From positions 186,001 through 250,000 of the forward strand of contig NZ_JACBZH010000001.1 in NCBI RefSeq assembly GCF_013407855.1: a DNA stretch of 64,000 nt, written 5' to 3'. Source of the stretch: Actinopolymorpha rutila. Lineage in GTDB: Bacteria; Actinomycetota; Actinomycetes; Propionibacteriales; Actinopolymorphaceae. The number at the start of each line of letters is the position of its first letter. The first letter of the stretch is position 1. The notes under the pieces were generated by a model. That model had not been told where the DNA came from. It saw only the letters and a program-made list of their open reading frames with translations, and made no database searches. A program made the position numbers and the translations under genes. Positions 34,652 to 42,982 of this stretch are shown here, piece after piece.

Positions 34652-37633
34652 TCAGCTGCCAGGGCTCGGCGGGCCCGCTGCGTCCTGGGCGGCGGAGCCG
34701 ACGCCGAGGGCGCGGGCGGCCAACTGGGCGAGGTGGGCGGGTTCGCGCTCGCCCGCCTGGCGTACCTGCGTACGGCAGCTGAACCCGTCCGCGAGCATCA
34801 CCACGTCGGAGTCCGCTGCCCGCACCGCCGGTAGGAGCTTGCGCTCGGCGCAGTCCATCGACACCTCGTAGTGGCCCTTCTCGAAACCGAAGTTGCCGGC
34901 CAGGCCGCAGCATCCGGAATCGAGCACCTCCGCCTCCACGCCGAGCGCGCCGAGTACTTTCCGGTCGGCGACGAAGCCGAGTTCGGCGTGCTGGTGGCAG
35001 TGCACCTGGACGAGCGCCCGCTGGCCCGGCCGGCGTACGTCGAGGTCGTCGGTGTGCTCGGCCAGCACCTCGGCGAGTGTGCGCGTCTGCCCCTTGAGCG
35101 TCGCCGCGGCCGGTTCGTCGGGCAGGAGGTCGGTCAGTTCGCCGCGGAACAACGCGGTGCAGCTCGGCTCCAGCCCCACCACGGGGACGCCCGCGTCAAG
35201 CCAGGGTTGCAGGGTGCGCAGCGTCCGGCGCAACACCCGCTTGGCGGTGCCCAGTTGGCCGGTCGACACCCAGGTGAGTCCGCAGCACACCGGCTTGTCC
35301 GGGATCTCCACCCGGTAGCCGAGCGACTCCAGCACCGCCACCGCGTCCATGCCGAGGTCGGGGTCGAACGCGTTGGTGAACGAGTCCGGCCACAGCAGCA
35401 CCCGCGGCGCGTCCGCCGGCAGCGAGGGCGCCTGACGGGAACGGAAGCGGCGTACGAACGTCGTCGGCGCGAACTCCGGGATGTCGCGTTCGGGAGCGAT
35501 GCCGCCGAGCCGCTTGGCCAGCGCGGCCAGCGGCCGGACCTTCGTCGCCGCGTTGACCAGCCGGGCGAACGGCGCGGCCAGCCGTAGCCACAGCGGCAGG
35601 AAGCCCATCGAGTAGTGCGAGGCCGGCCGCACGCGGCCCTTGTAGTGCTGGCTGAGGAACTCCGCCTTGTAGCTCGCCATGTCCACGTTGACCGGGCAGT
35701 CGGTCTTGCAGCCCTTGCAGGACAGGCACAGGTCCAGCGCCTCGCGTACCTCCGCAGAACGCCAGCCGTCCTTGACCACCTCGCCGTTGGCCATCTCGAA
35801 CAGCAGCCGCGCGCGGCCCCGCGTGGAGTGCTTCTCCTCCCGGGTGGCGCGGTAGCTCGGGCACATCACCCCGCCGTCGGCGGACAGGCACTTGCCCACG
35901 CCCATGCAGCGCCGGGTCGCCCCGAAGAACCCGTCCTCGTCGTGGGAGAACGCCAGCGTCGTGTCCGCTCGGATCGTGGGCGGCGCGACGAACACCCGCA
36001 GGTCCTCGTCCAGCTTCGCCGGCGAAACGATTCGCTTCGGGTTCATCAGGCCGGCCGGGTCCCAGGCGGAACGGAAGTCCTCGAACGCGCCGAGGATCGC
36101 CGGCGGATACATCCGGTCGAGGAGTTCGGCCCGGGCCTGCCCGTCGCCGTGCTCGCCTGACAACGAGCCGCCGTGCGAGGTCACCAGGTCGGCCGCGTCC
36201 TCCATGAACCGCCGGAACCCGGCCACGCCGTCCTTGGTGAGCAGGTCGAAGTCGATCCGGACGTGGATGCAGCCGTCGCCGAAGTGGCCGTAGTAGATGC
36301 CCTGCCGCCCGTGCTCGGCGAGCAGCGCGTCGAAGCCGCGCAGGTAGCCGCCGAGCCGCTGCGGCGGCACCGCCGCGTCCTCCCAGCCGGGGTACGCCTC
36401 GCTGCCGTCGGGCAGCCGGGTGGTGCTGCCGGCGCCGTCCTCGCGTACCCGCCACAGCGCCTTCATCCGGCCGCGGTCGCTGACCACCACGCTGGTCGCG
36501 CCGTGGCCGGCCATCACCCGGGCCACCTCCCGGCCGCGGGCCTCGGCCTCGGCGACCGACTCACCACCCGTCTCGACGTAAAGCCAGGCACCGCCGTCCG
36601 GCAGCGCCTCCAGCGCCGGGTTGGAGGGGTTGCGAGCACGCACGATGGCGACGATCTTCGAGTCGACGCTCTCGATGGTGAGCGGGTGCAGATCGAGCAG
36701 CGGTACGACGTTGTCGGCGGCCACGAACTGGTCCGGGAACCCCAGCACGGTCAGCGCCCGCACCGGCGGCGACTCGACCAGTTGCACCTCCGCCTCGAGC
36801 AGCGTCGCGCAGGTGCCCTCGGTGCCGACCAGCGCCCGGGCGAGGTGGAAGCCCTGCTCGGGCAGGAGCTGGTCGAGGTTGTAGCCGGAGACACGGCGGG
36901 TCAGGTCGGGGAACTCCGTGCGCACCAGGTCGCCGTAGGTGTCGCGGACCGCGCGCAGGTCGCGATAGAGCTGTCCTGTCCGGCCGGGGTCCGCGCACAG
37001 GCGGGCGAGCTCGTCCTCGCTGGTGGGACCGGCGGTGAGCCGAGTGCCGTCGGCGAGTACGACGTCGAGCTCGGCCACGTTGTCGACCGTCTTGCCCCAG
37101 GCCACCGAGTGCGAGCCGCAGGCGTTGTTGCCGATCATGCCGCCGAGCGTGCAGCGGTTGTGGGTGGACGGGTCGGGTCCGAACGTCAGACCGTACGGCG
37201 CGGCCGCCTTGCGCAGGTCGTCCAGCACCACGCCGGGCTGCACCCGGGCCCGTCGCCGGTCCGGGTCGACGGACACGATCGCGTCGAGGTGCCGGCTGAA
37301 GTCCATCACCACCGCGGTGTTGACCGCCTGTCCGGCGATGCTGGTGCCGGCGCCGCGCGGAAGCAGCGGTACGCCCAGCCGGTGGCACACGTCGACGGTG
37401 GCGAGTACGTCGTCCACGTCGACCGGCTGCACGACCCCGACCGGCAGGTGGCGGTAGTTGGAGGCGTCGGCGGAGAACATCGCACGGGACCCGGCGTCGA
37501 ACCGGACCGCGCCGCGCACGGCCTTCGCGAGTTCACGGCGTACCGACTCGGCCAGGTCGGCGCCGGTGCCGCCGGCACCCGCCGACCTCGGCCGCCGTGC
37601 CGCGCTGTTCTGGGTCTGGGCGGAACTCTGCAC
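34652..37633 (-). CDS. FAD-binding and 4Fe-4S oxidoreductase (GlcD-GlcF/D-lactate dehydrogenase-like fusion)
   Basis: A 993-residue fusion. Residues 20-480 are a FAD_binding_4/FAD-oxidase_C module of the vanillyl-alcohol-oxidase type (LLPRGAGTSIAGQAVN, GPDPSTHNRCTLGGMIGNNACGSHS, LVGTEGTCATLLEAE, GEHGDGQARAELL). The rest is an Fe-S module: CMGVGKCLSADGGVMCPSYRAT, CLSCKGCKTDCP, and two CCG domains (VCCGLTWVSTGQ, SGCCGLAGNFGFE). Related proteins oxidise D-2-hydroxyacids such as D-lactate or glycolate and pass electrons to the membrane. The GTG at 37633 has GGAAGG eight bases upstream; the open frame continues to 38134 across the divergent gene. The substrate is not certain. Confidence 0.87.
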   Translation of the reverse strand: MQSSAQTQNSAARRPRSAGAGGTGADLAESVRRELAKAVRGAVRFDAGSRAMFSADASNYRHLPVGVVQPVDVDDVLATVDVCHRLGVPLLPRGAGTSIAGQAVNTAVVMDFSRHLDAIVSVDPDRRRARVQPGVVLDDLRKAAAPYGLTFGPDPSTHNRCTLGGMIGNNACGSHSVAWGKTVDNVAELDVVLADGTRLTAGPTSEDELARLCADPGRTGQLYRDLRAVRDTYGDLVRTEFPDLTRRVSGYNLDQLLPEQGFHLARALVGTEGTCATLLEAEVQLVESPPVRALTVLGFPDQFVAADNVVPLLDLHPLTIESVDSKIVAIVRARNPSNPALEALPDGGAWLYVETGGESVAEAEARGREVARVMAGHGATSVVVSDRGRMKALWRVREDGAGSTTRLPDGSEAYPGWEDAAVPPQRLGGYLRGFDALLAEHGRQGIYYGHFGDGCIHVRIDFDLLTKDGVAGFRRFMEDAADLVTSHGGSLSGEHGDGQARAELLDRMYPPAILGAFEDFRSAWDPAGLMNPKRIVSPAKLDEDLRVFVAPPTIRADTTLAFSHDEDGFFGATRRCMGVGKCLSADGGVMCPSYRATREEKHSTRGRARLLFEMANGEVVKDGWRSAEVREALDLCLSCKGCKTDCPVNVDMASYKAEFLSQHYKGRVRPASHYSMGFLPLWLRLAAPFARLVNAATKVRPLAALAKRLGGIAPERDIPEFAPTTFVRRFRSRQAPSLPADAPRVLLWPDSFTNAFDPDLGMDAVAVLESLGYRVEIPDKPVCCGLTWVSTGQLGTAKRVLRRTLRTLQPWLDAGVPVVGLEPSCTALFRGELTDLLPDEPAAATLKGQTRTLAEVLAEHTDDLDVRRPGQRALVQVHCHQHAELGFVADRKVLGALGVEAEVLDSGCCGLAGNFGFEKGHYEVSMDCAERKLLPAVRAADSDVVMLADGFSCRTQVRQAGEREPAHLAQLAARALGVGSAAQDAAGPPSPGS

Positions 37634-37709
37634 GGTCCGAGCCTTCCACGCGGTGCTCGGTCGGTCACGACGAGGGGGTGCCGCCGGATTGGGTGCTGCC
37701 GTCGCGTGG

Positions 37710-37742
37710 TGCCGGTTCTGTGCCGGTTCTGTGCCGGTTCGG
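37710..37742. repeat. three 11-bp tandem repeats in a divergent promoter region
   Basis: TGCCGGTTCTG occurs twice (37710, 37721) and once more as TGCCGGTTCGG (37732), head to tail. GTGGTGGCCCGG and GTGGTGG follow. The array lies in the 172-base gap between the divergent FAD/Fe-S and cyclodeaminase genes, so it may be part of a shared regulatory region. Confidence 0.6.
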
Positions 37743-37805
37743 GTGGTGGCCCGGGTGGTGGTTTCGGTGTCGGCTGCCGGCGAGCCCCTGTGATGCACTT
37801 GTCCG

Positions 37806-38798
37806 GTGACCTTGCTGCTCGGCCGCTCCGACCTGGAACGACTGCTCGACGTGCCCGCGTGTCTGGACGCGCTGCGGCAGGGGTTCGGTGCGGAGGGGTC
37901 TGGCGCGGTGGAGTCCGGTGGGCAGGACGTCTCCCCGCGCAGGGTGCGGACGGACCTGCCCGGGCCGGGTACGGCGACCGCGCTGTTGCCGGGCCTGGTG
38001 CCGGGCGTTCCGGCGTACACCGTGAAGGTCAACGCGAAGTTCCCCGGTGCGCGGCCGGCGCTGCGCGGCCTGGTGTGCCTGCACGACCTCGCCTCCGGTG
38101 ACCTGCTGGCCGTCTTGGACTCAGCGACCGTCACCGCGTGGCGAACCGGCCTGGCGGCCGCGCTCGGGACGCACCTGCTGGCCCGGCCGGAGGCCGACCG
38201 GGTGGGCGTGGTCGGCGCCGGTGCGCAGGCCGACCTCGTGGTCCGCGGGCTGTCCGCTCTGCGAACGGTGCGCGGGCTGGTCGTGCACGACGTGGATCCG
38301 GAGCGGGCCCGCGCTCTCGGCGAGGCACACGCTCACGGGGCAACCTCGGACGGTGGGGCGGTGGAGGTCGCGGTCGCGGCCGACGCGGCCGAGGTGGCCC
38401 GGCGGTGCGGGATCGTCGTGCTCGCCACCTGGGCCCGGTCGCCGCTGCTGTCGCGTACGGACGTGGCACCCGGCACGCACCTCACCTCCCTCGGAGCCGA
38501 CGAGCCGGGCAAGGCGGAGTTGACGGCGGACCTGCTCCGGCTCGCCCGGGTGTTCGTCGACGACGTCGACCTGGCGGTAGCCGCCGGCGCTCTGGGCAAC
38601 GTCGGGCTCGGTCACGACCAGGCTGCCGGGACCCTTGGCGAGCTGCTGACCGGACGCGTTGCCGGTCGGTCGGCGCCGGGGGAGGTCACCGTGTACGCGC
38701 CGGTCGGCCTGCCCTGGCAGGACCTCGCGCTGAGCTGGCTCGCCTACGACGCGGCGCGCGCCACAGGGCTCGGCACGTCGTACGACTGGCTGGCCTGA
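37806..38798 (+). CDS. ornithine cyclodeaminase/mu-crystallin-family protein
   Basis: A 330-residue NAD(P)-binding protein. The N-terminal substrate domain has DVPACLDALRQGF, AYTVKVNAKFPG (with the Lys typical of the family) and LASGDLLAVLDSATVTAWRTGLAAALG; the Rossmann fold is ADRVGVVGAGAQADLVVRGL. TSLGADEPGKAELTADLL and FVDDVDLAV follow. Members include ornithine cyclodeaminase, ketimine reductases and alanine dehydrogenases; the exact activity cannot be told. The GTG start lies in the region shared with the divergent FAD/Fe-S gene. It is convergent with the cupin gene. Confidence 0.87.
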   Translation: MTLLLGRSDLERLLDVPACLDALRQGFGAEGSGAVESGGQDVSPRRVRTDLPGPGTATALLPGLVPGVPAYTVKVNAKFPGARPALRGLVCLHDLASGDLLAVLDSATVTAWRTGLAAALGTHLLARPEADRVGVVGAGAQADLVVRGLSALRTVRGLVVHDVDPERARALGEAHAHGATSDGGAVEVAVAADAAEVARRCGIVVLATWARSPLLSRTDVAPGTHLTSLGADEPGKAELTADLLRLARVFVDDVDLAVAAGALGNVGLGHDQAAGTLGELLTGRVAGRSAPGEVTVYAPVGLPWQDLALSWLAYDAARATGLGTSYDWLA

Positions 38799-38814
38799 GC
38801 GAACCCGCGAACCG

Positions 38815-39318
38815 TCAGGAGCGCCCGGATCTGGCGTCCTCCCAGCTCGTGCTGGTGGCGAAGTAGGTGTCGTAGAGCTCCTGGACCTCCAGCAGGCTCT
38901 CCGGCGGCACCTTTCCGTAGGCGATGCGTTCGAGGTGGCGGAAGTAGTCGAACCGCTCGACGCCCGGGGTGATGACGATGAGGATGTCGGCGTCCTCACC
39001 CGGCGCCGCGGCGAAGGCGTGCGCGAGACCGGGCGGCACTACGACCAGGTCGCCCCGCTCGGCGGTGACGACCTGGTCGCCGGACAGTAGTTGGGCCGTA
39101 CCGTCCAGCAGGTAGAACAGCTCGGCCGAGTTGGCATGGTGGTGCGGCTTCGCACCGTCCGCCCCGTTGGCCAGGCTGACTCGCTGGGTCGACAACGCGC
39201 CACCGGTGGAACTGCTGTCCGCGAGCAGCCGGATCGTGGTCGGGGCGCGGCCGACCACCTCGGCGTCCGCGGAGCGCACGATCACGGAACTGTCGAAGCT
39301 CGGTGCGATCAGCGACAT
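38815..39318 (-). CDS. cupin-domain protein
   Basis: A 167-residue single-domain cupin. Motif 1 is HHHANSAELFYLLDG (metal-binding His, His and Glu) and motif 2 PPGLAHAFAAAPGED. The loop VVTAERGDLVVVPPG is standard. The domain is followed by a helical tail (FRHLERIAYGKVPPESLLEVQELYDTYF) common in actinobacterial cupins that may be sugar or small-molecule enzymes. AAGGA is seen upstream of the ATG. It lies 79 bases downstream of the DUF4267-like gene on the same strand and could be cotranscribed with it. Confidence 0.85.
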   Translation of the reverse strand: MSLIAPSFDSSVIVRSADAEVVGRAPTTIRLLADSSSTGGALSTQRVSLANGADGAKPHHHANSAELFYLLDGTAQLLSGDQVVTAERGDLVVVPPGLAHAFAAAPGEDADILIVITPGVERFDYFRHLERIAYGKVPPESLLEVQELYDTYFATSTSWEDARSGRS

Positions 39319-39397
39319 GCGATCGGTCCTTTCAAGGAGTTTCCAGGGAGTCGATCAAGGAGTACGGAAAGCCTTGCGGGGTTGAGGGTCGCGGCAC

Positions 39398-39769
39398 TCA
39401 GACCGCGAACAGGAGCGCGGCGCTGACGAGTAGGACCACGGCCGTGGCGAAGTGGATGCCGAACGCGGTCGCTCGGCTTCCGCCGTGACGGAGAACGATC
39501 AGAGTGTCCCCGATCGGCACGATGGCGACCACCAGCATGAACCACGCCTCGGCCTGCGCGCCCACCAACGCGAGCAGCGCGAGGCCGAGAATGCCGAAGG
39601 TCCCGTCGCGCAGCCCTTTGATGGTGAGGTACGCCGGATCGCCGTCCTGCTTGGCCGGGACGCCGTAGCCGGCCGCCGCCGCGCGAGGCACCAGGAGGAA
39701 TCGCGCGCCGATGAAGACGACGAACAGGTTGAGAACGATGGCGAGCCCGTAGGCGAGATAGGTGAGCAC
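39398..39769 (-). CDS. DUF4267-like small membrane protein
   Basis: A 123-residue protein with four membrane segments: LTYLAYGLAIVLNLFVVFIGARFLLVP, TFGILGLALLALVGA, AWFMLVVAIVPIGDTLIVL and FATAVVLLVSAALLFAV. The GVPAKQDGDPAYLTIKGLRDGTFG loop is the family signature of DUF4267. The GTG at 39769 has GGAG six bases upstream; an ATG at 39817 would start inside the operator cluster. It is divergent from the TetR gene, and the intergenic region is full of GCTAGC sites, so this gene is the likely main target of that repressor. The function is unknown. Confidence 0.75.
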   Translation of the reverse strand: MLTYLAYGLAIVLNLFVVFIGARFLLVPRAAAAGYGVPAKQDGDPAYLTIKGLRDGTFGILGLALLALVGAQAEAWFMLVVAIVPIGDTLIVLRHGGSRATAFGIHFATAVVLLVSAALLFAV

Positions 39770-39782
39770 GAGAGACTCCGTT

Positions 39783-39847
39783 GCTAGCGCTGCTAGATTC
39801 GAGAGTGAAGCTAGCATGCCGACGACAGATTGGCTAGCGGTGCTAGC
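39783..39847. promoter_or_regulatory. TetR operator cluster (GCTAGC repeats)
   Basis: GCTAGCGCTGCTAG (39783-39796), GCTAGC (39810-39815) and GCTAGCGGTGCTAGC (39833-39847) lie between the divergent DUF4267-like and TetR genes. Two of these are paired GCTAG half-sites nine bases apart. The last ends nine bases before the TetR ATG, the first begins 13 bases before the DUF4267-like GTG. Such palindromic arrays between a TetR gene and a divergent gene are typical autoregulatory operators. Confidence 0.75.
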
Positions 39848-39856
39848 CTGCGCGGT

Positions 39857-40429
39857 ATGCCGATCCAGAAGCGCCGGGAACGCGAGCGGGCCGAGCGGGA
39901 ACGCCTGATCGTCACGGCCGCACGTGAGCTGGCCGAGTCGGAGGGCTGGGACGCGGTGACCACTCGGCGGCTCGCCGACGAGATCGAGTACAGCCAGCCC
40001 GTTCTCTACAGCCACTTCAAAGGCAAGAACGCCATCATGGCGGCGGTTGCGGTGGAAGGCTTCGCCGAGCTCGCGGCCGAGCTCCACACCGCGCGTACTT
40101 CGGCGTCGGGTCCTCGGGACGCCCTCGCCGACGTCGGGGCCGCGTACGCCGCTTTCGCCGAACGCCGGCCGGCACTGTACGACGCGATGTTCACGCTCGC
40201 CGTCGACCTGCCGTTCGCCAGTCCGGAGGCGCCGGCTCCGCTGCACCAGGGTTTCGCCGAACTCCGTGAGACGTTGCGGCCGCTCGCGGGTGAGGAGAGT
40301 CCGGAGGTCCTGGCCGAGACCTTCTGGAGCGCACTGCACGGGCTGGTCACCCTGATGCGCAACGGCCGGCTCCGCCCCGCGGATCACGACATGCGGATGG
40401 CCGCCCTGATCAGCCGGTTCTCCGGGTAG
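39857..40429 (+). CDS. TetR/AcrR-family repressor
   Basis: A 190-residue regulator. The N-terminal HTH is RLIVTAARELAESEGWDAVTTRRLADEIEYSQPVLYSHFKGKNAI, with recognition helix SQPVLYSHF; the C-terminal ligand domain includes ALYDAMFTLAVDLPF and ETFWSALHGLVTLMRNGRL, a WHG-type dimerisation helix. It probably represses itself and the divergent membrane protein gene through the GCTAGC cluster. The ligand is unknown. The ATG at 39857 starts MPIQKRRERERAERERL, a typical TetR beginning. It converges on the YciI-like gene with an 8-base gap. Confidence 0.9.
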   Translation: MPIQKRRERERAERERLIVTAARELAESEGWDAVTTRRLADEIEYSQPVLYSHFKGKNAIMAAVAVEGFAELAAELHTARTSASGPRDALADVGAAYAAFAERRPALYDAMFTLAVDLPFASPEAPAPLHQGFAELRETLRPLAGEESPEVLAETFWSALHGLVTLMRNGRLRPADHDMRMAALISRFSG

Positions 40430-40437
40430 GACCGGCG

Positions 40438-40992
40438 CTAGTCATGCTGTGCCGGCCTGCCGCCGAAGCGCCAGGGATGCACCTCGGTGTGGCCATCGCC
40501 TCGTGCGGGGAGCGTGGCCGCCGCGGCTTCGGGGTTCGGTGCCTCCGCGGCGGCCGCCCGACCGAGCCGGGTGTGTCCGTCGAGGGTCAGCAGGCCGCCG
40601 TACACGATCAACTGTGGTGAGGTGAGCGGCCCGGCGTCGGCGCCGTCCATGGCGATCAGGAGGTACCGGCCGTAGCCCTCGACGGCCTCGGTGAAGTCCC
40701 ACATGGTGCGCCGGAGAACGTTGTCGAAGCGGCACAGCAGTACCGACTCGAACGCGCCCGCGCGGAAGTACGGCTCCTCGTAGGCGAACTCGCGGGCCGC
40801 TTGTACGTCCGGGAGGTCCACGATGTGCAGGCTGCCCGTGGACTCGGCCTCCTCGCCGTGGTGGGTCAGCGTGGGGCCGCGGGCGATCAGCCGATCGGCG
40901 TACTGGTCCATGAAGTCCCAGTGCTCGTTGCTCAGACGTATTTTGAGCGGGAACGCGCCCGGGCGATCGCGACCATAGACGAAGTACTCCAC
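40438..40992 (-). CDS. YciI-like (YCII-related) protein with extended C-terminus
   Basis: A 184-residue protein whose residues 1-95 resemble the YCII domain (MEYFVYGRDRPG, DFMDQYADRLIARGPTLTHHGEE, GSLHIVDLPDVQAAREFAYEEPYFRAGAFESVLLCRF), a dimeric alpha-beta barrel of uncertain enzymatic role. Residues 96-184 form an extension with LLIAMDGADAGP and a disordered Ala-rich tail. It is probably a lone gene. The ATG at 40992 is the family's usual start. Confidence 0.7.
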   Translation of the reverse strand: MEYFVYGRDRPGAFPLKIRLSNEHWDFMDQYADRLIARGPTLTHHGEEAESTGSLHIVDLPDVQAAREFAYEEPYFRAGAFESVLLCRFDNVLRRTMWDFTEAVEGYGRYLLIAMDGADAGPLTSPQLIVYGGLLTLDGHTRLGRAAAAEAPNPEAAAATLPARGDGHTEVHPWRFGGRPAQHD

Positions 40993-41022
40993 GTCCGTCA
41001 GCCTAGATCGCCGTGCTGCGCT

Positions 41023-42813
41023 TTATGGCCGGAGAACTCGCCGCTGGGGGTCGGTCCATTCCGGGGGTACGTATTCGGGGTGGCCGTGGGTGCCCATCCG
41101 CACCAGCCAGCCTTTGTGGTGGACGGTGACGTGGTGGAAGCGACACAGCAGCACCCCGTTCGCCAGGTCCGTCGGACCGCCGTGGTCCCAGGCGGTCATG
41201 TGATGGGTGACGCAACGCGGCTCCGGAATCTGGCAGCCGGGGAAGTGGCAGTGGCTCCCGTCGCGTATGGCCAGCGCACGCCGCTGGTGCTCTTTGAAGA
41301 ACCGGTCGGAACGGCCCAGGTCGAGGACCTGCCCGTCCCCGCCCAGCACGACCGGGATCAAATCCGCCTCGCACGCCAACCGGCGCACCGTCGCGGCGGA
41401 GATCGGCTTGCCGTCGGTACCGAGGTAGCGGGCCGACCCGCCGCCTCCACACGTGGGGCAGCCGTCGTGGGGGTCGATAGGGTTCGGGGCAGCTTCCGAC
41501 CCCGCCGCACCCTGTTCGGGTTCGGCGTCACCTCCCGGCCCGGTGTCCACGCCCGGGTCGGAGTCAACTCCCCGCCCGGTTCCCGGTTCGGCGTCGTCGC
41601 CCAGAACCGGTCCGGTTGTCGGGTCCGTTCCGGTACTGGGTTCCGGTTCGGGGTCGGTGTTCGGTTGTGGGTGCTGCCGTTGCCCTGGTGCTCGCGGTGG
41701 GGGTATCCCGTCCGCGAGGGAGCCGGTGCCAGGTGATCGCCGTTTCTCCTTACCGGCTTGGCCTTCGTTCTGGCCTTCTGCCTCCTCCGGCTTCGGCTCC
41801 CCGGCCTGGCCGGTCTTGGTGCCCTTGGCGTTTTTGGTGGTGGCGTATTTGGGGTCTGTGCAGGGGCAGGTGCAGGGTCTGGGCCGGATGATGGTTGCGG
41901 TGTCGTCGATGAAGCCCGCACCGGTGCCCTTCAGCATCGCTTCCAGCGGGATGGTGACCGCGACCTGGGGTGGTCTGCCGCCGCGGACGGGTGCGGTCGC
42001 GGCGGCGGCGAGTAGGCCGAGGGCTTCGGCGAACGCGTCACCGCGGCGTTGGTCGATGGGCCGCCGGTCCGGCTCGGCTCCTTTGATGGGTTCGGCGAGG
42101 GGTTCGATGATCTTGCGGAGCAGTTCCATCTCCCACGCCGGCAGCGTGATGTGCACCGACTCCGACTGCGGGATGCCGTTCGGCACGTAGCGAAGGGACC
42201 GCTTCTGCTCGGCCTTGCGGTCCTTCCGTTCCAGTTCCTCCCGCATCCGCCGGTCGTACTCTTCCGGCGCGATCCGCTCCAGCAGTTTCTCGCCCAGCAC
42301 CCGTAGCTCGTCGGGGTTGGCGAACCTGGCTTTGGCGATCAGGAACTCCTCGGCCTGGTGACGTTCGTCCAGGCCCACATACTCGGGGAGCTTCTTGATC
42401 GCGTCGACGATGACCTGCGCCTGCCGCACCGACACCACACCGGCCGCCAGCGCCTCCCCGGTCAACCGCACCTCCTTGTCCAAGTCACGGGCGAGACCGA
42501 CGGCCGCGGAGGACTCGTGCTGACTCATCCGCTGAGCCGTCCGCAGATAGACCGTCGCGTTCGGCGCACCGGTCAACCTGCCGACGTCACACGCCTCGGC
42601 CTGACGCACCACCTGCAGCTGGGCCGCGTGCAGCCGGGCGATCTCCCGCCCCAGCACCTCCAGCACCGGGCCGGCCTGCTCGGCCGTCAACGACAACACC
42701 GACGTCGACAACACCGAGTCGTTGCCGGCGGTGACCAGACCCAGAGCACCCTGCAGCGGATGCGGCGGTGCGCCGCCTCCGCTGCCGAGAGACTCCTGGG
42801 TGGTCGAAGACAT
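41023..42813 (-). CDS. DUF222 / HNH endonuclease-domain protein with long disordered linker
   Basis: A 596-residue protein of the actinobacterial DUF222-HNH type (13E12-repeat-like). Residues 30-310 are DUF222 (AEQAGPVLEVLGREIARLHAAQL, SAAVGLARDL, VVSVRQAQVIVDAIKKL). Residues 500-580 are the HNH domain (HCHFPGCQIPEPRCVTHHMTAWDHGG ... NGVLLCRFHHVTVHH), with zinc Cys and His. Between them, about 150 residues are Pro/Glu/Gly/Thr-rich and disordered, and contain a CTCPC pair near the start and CPTCGGGG near the end. Such genes are highly multicopy in actinobacterial genomes and are suspected selfish or phage-related elements. The biological role is not known. Confidence 0.87.
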   Translation of the reverse strand: MSSTTQESLGSGGGAPPHPLQGALGLVTAGNDSVLSTSVLSLTAEQAGPVLEVLGREIARLHAAQLQVVRQAEACDVGRLTGAPNATVYLRTAQRMSQHESSAAVGLARDLDKEVRLTGEALAAGVVSVRQAQVIVDAIKKLPEYVGLDERHQAEEFLIAKARFANPDELRVLGEKLLERIAPEEYDRRMREELERKDRKAEQKRSLRYVPNGIPQSESVHITLPAWEMELLRKIIEPLAEPIKGAEPDRRPIDQRRGDAFAEALGLLAAAATAPVRGGRPPQVAVTIPLEAMLKGTGAGFIDDTATIIRPRPCTCPCTDPKYATTKNAKGTKTGQAGEPKPEEAEGQNEGQAGKEKRRSPGTGSLADGIPPPRAPGQRQHPQPNTDPEPEPSTGTDPTTGPVLGDDAEPGTGRGVDSDPGVDTGPGGDAEPEQGAAGSEAAPNPIDPHDGCPTCGGGGSARYLGTDGKPISAATVRRLACEADLIPVVLGGDGQVLDLGRSDRFFKEHQRRALAIRDGSHCHFPGCQIPEPRCVTHHMTAWDHGGPTDLANGVLLCRFHHVTVHHKGWLVRMGTHGHPEYVPPEWTDPQRRVLRP

Positions 42814-42982
42814 GAGCGAATACTATCGGCCACCACCGACAAGCAGCCCGTTGTCCACAGCCGGGATTCCCCTTGTTGAGAAGGGATTTCTGCGCCGACT
42901 ACGCCAGCACCCGGAGCAGGTCCACTAGGCGGTTCGCCTCTGCCCGAGCGAGACGCCACACTTTCCAGATCCCTGAGCTTTG

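Noticed and set aside
36173..38101. Plus-strand open frame of 642 codons opposite the FAD/Fe-S gene
   Set aside because: It has no motifs and conflicts with the clearly supported FAD/Fe-S protein on the other strand.
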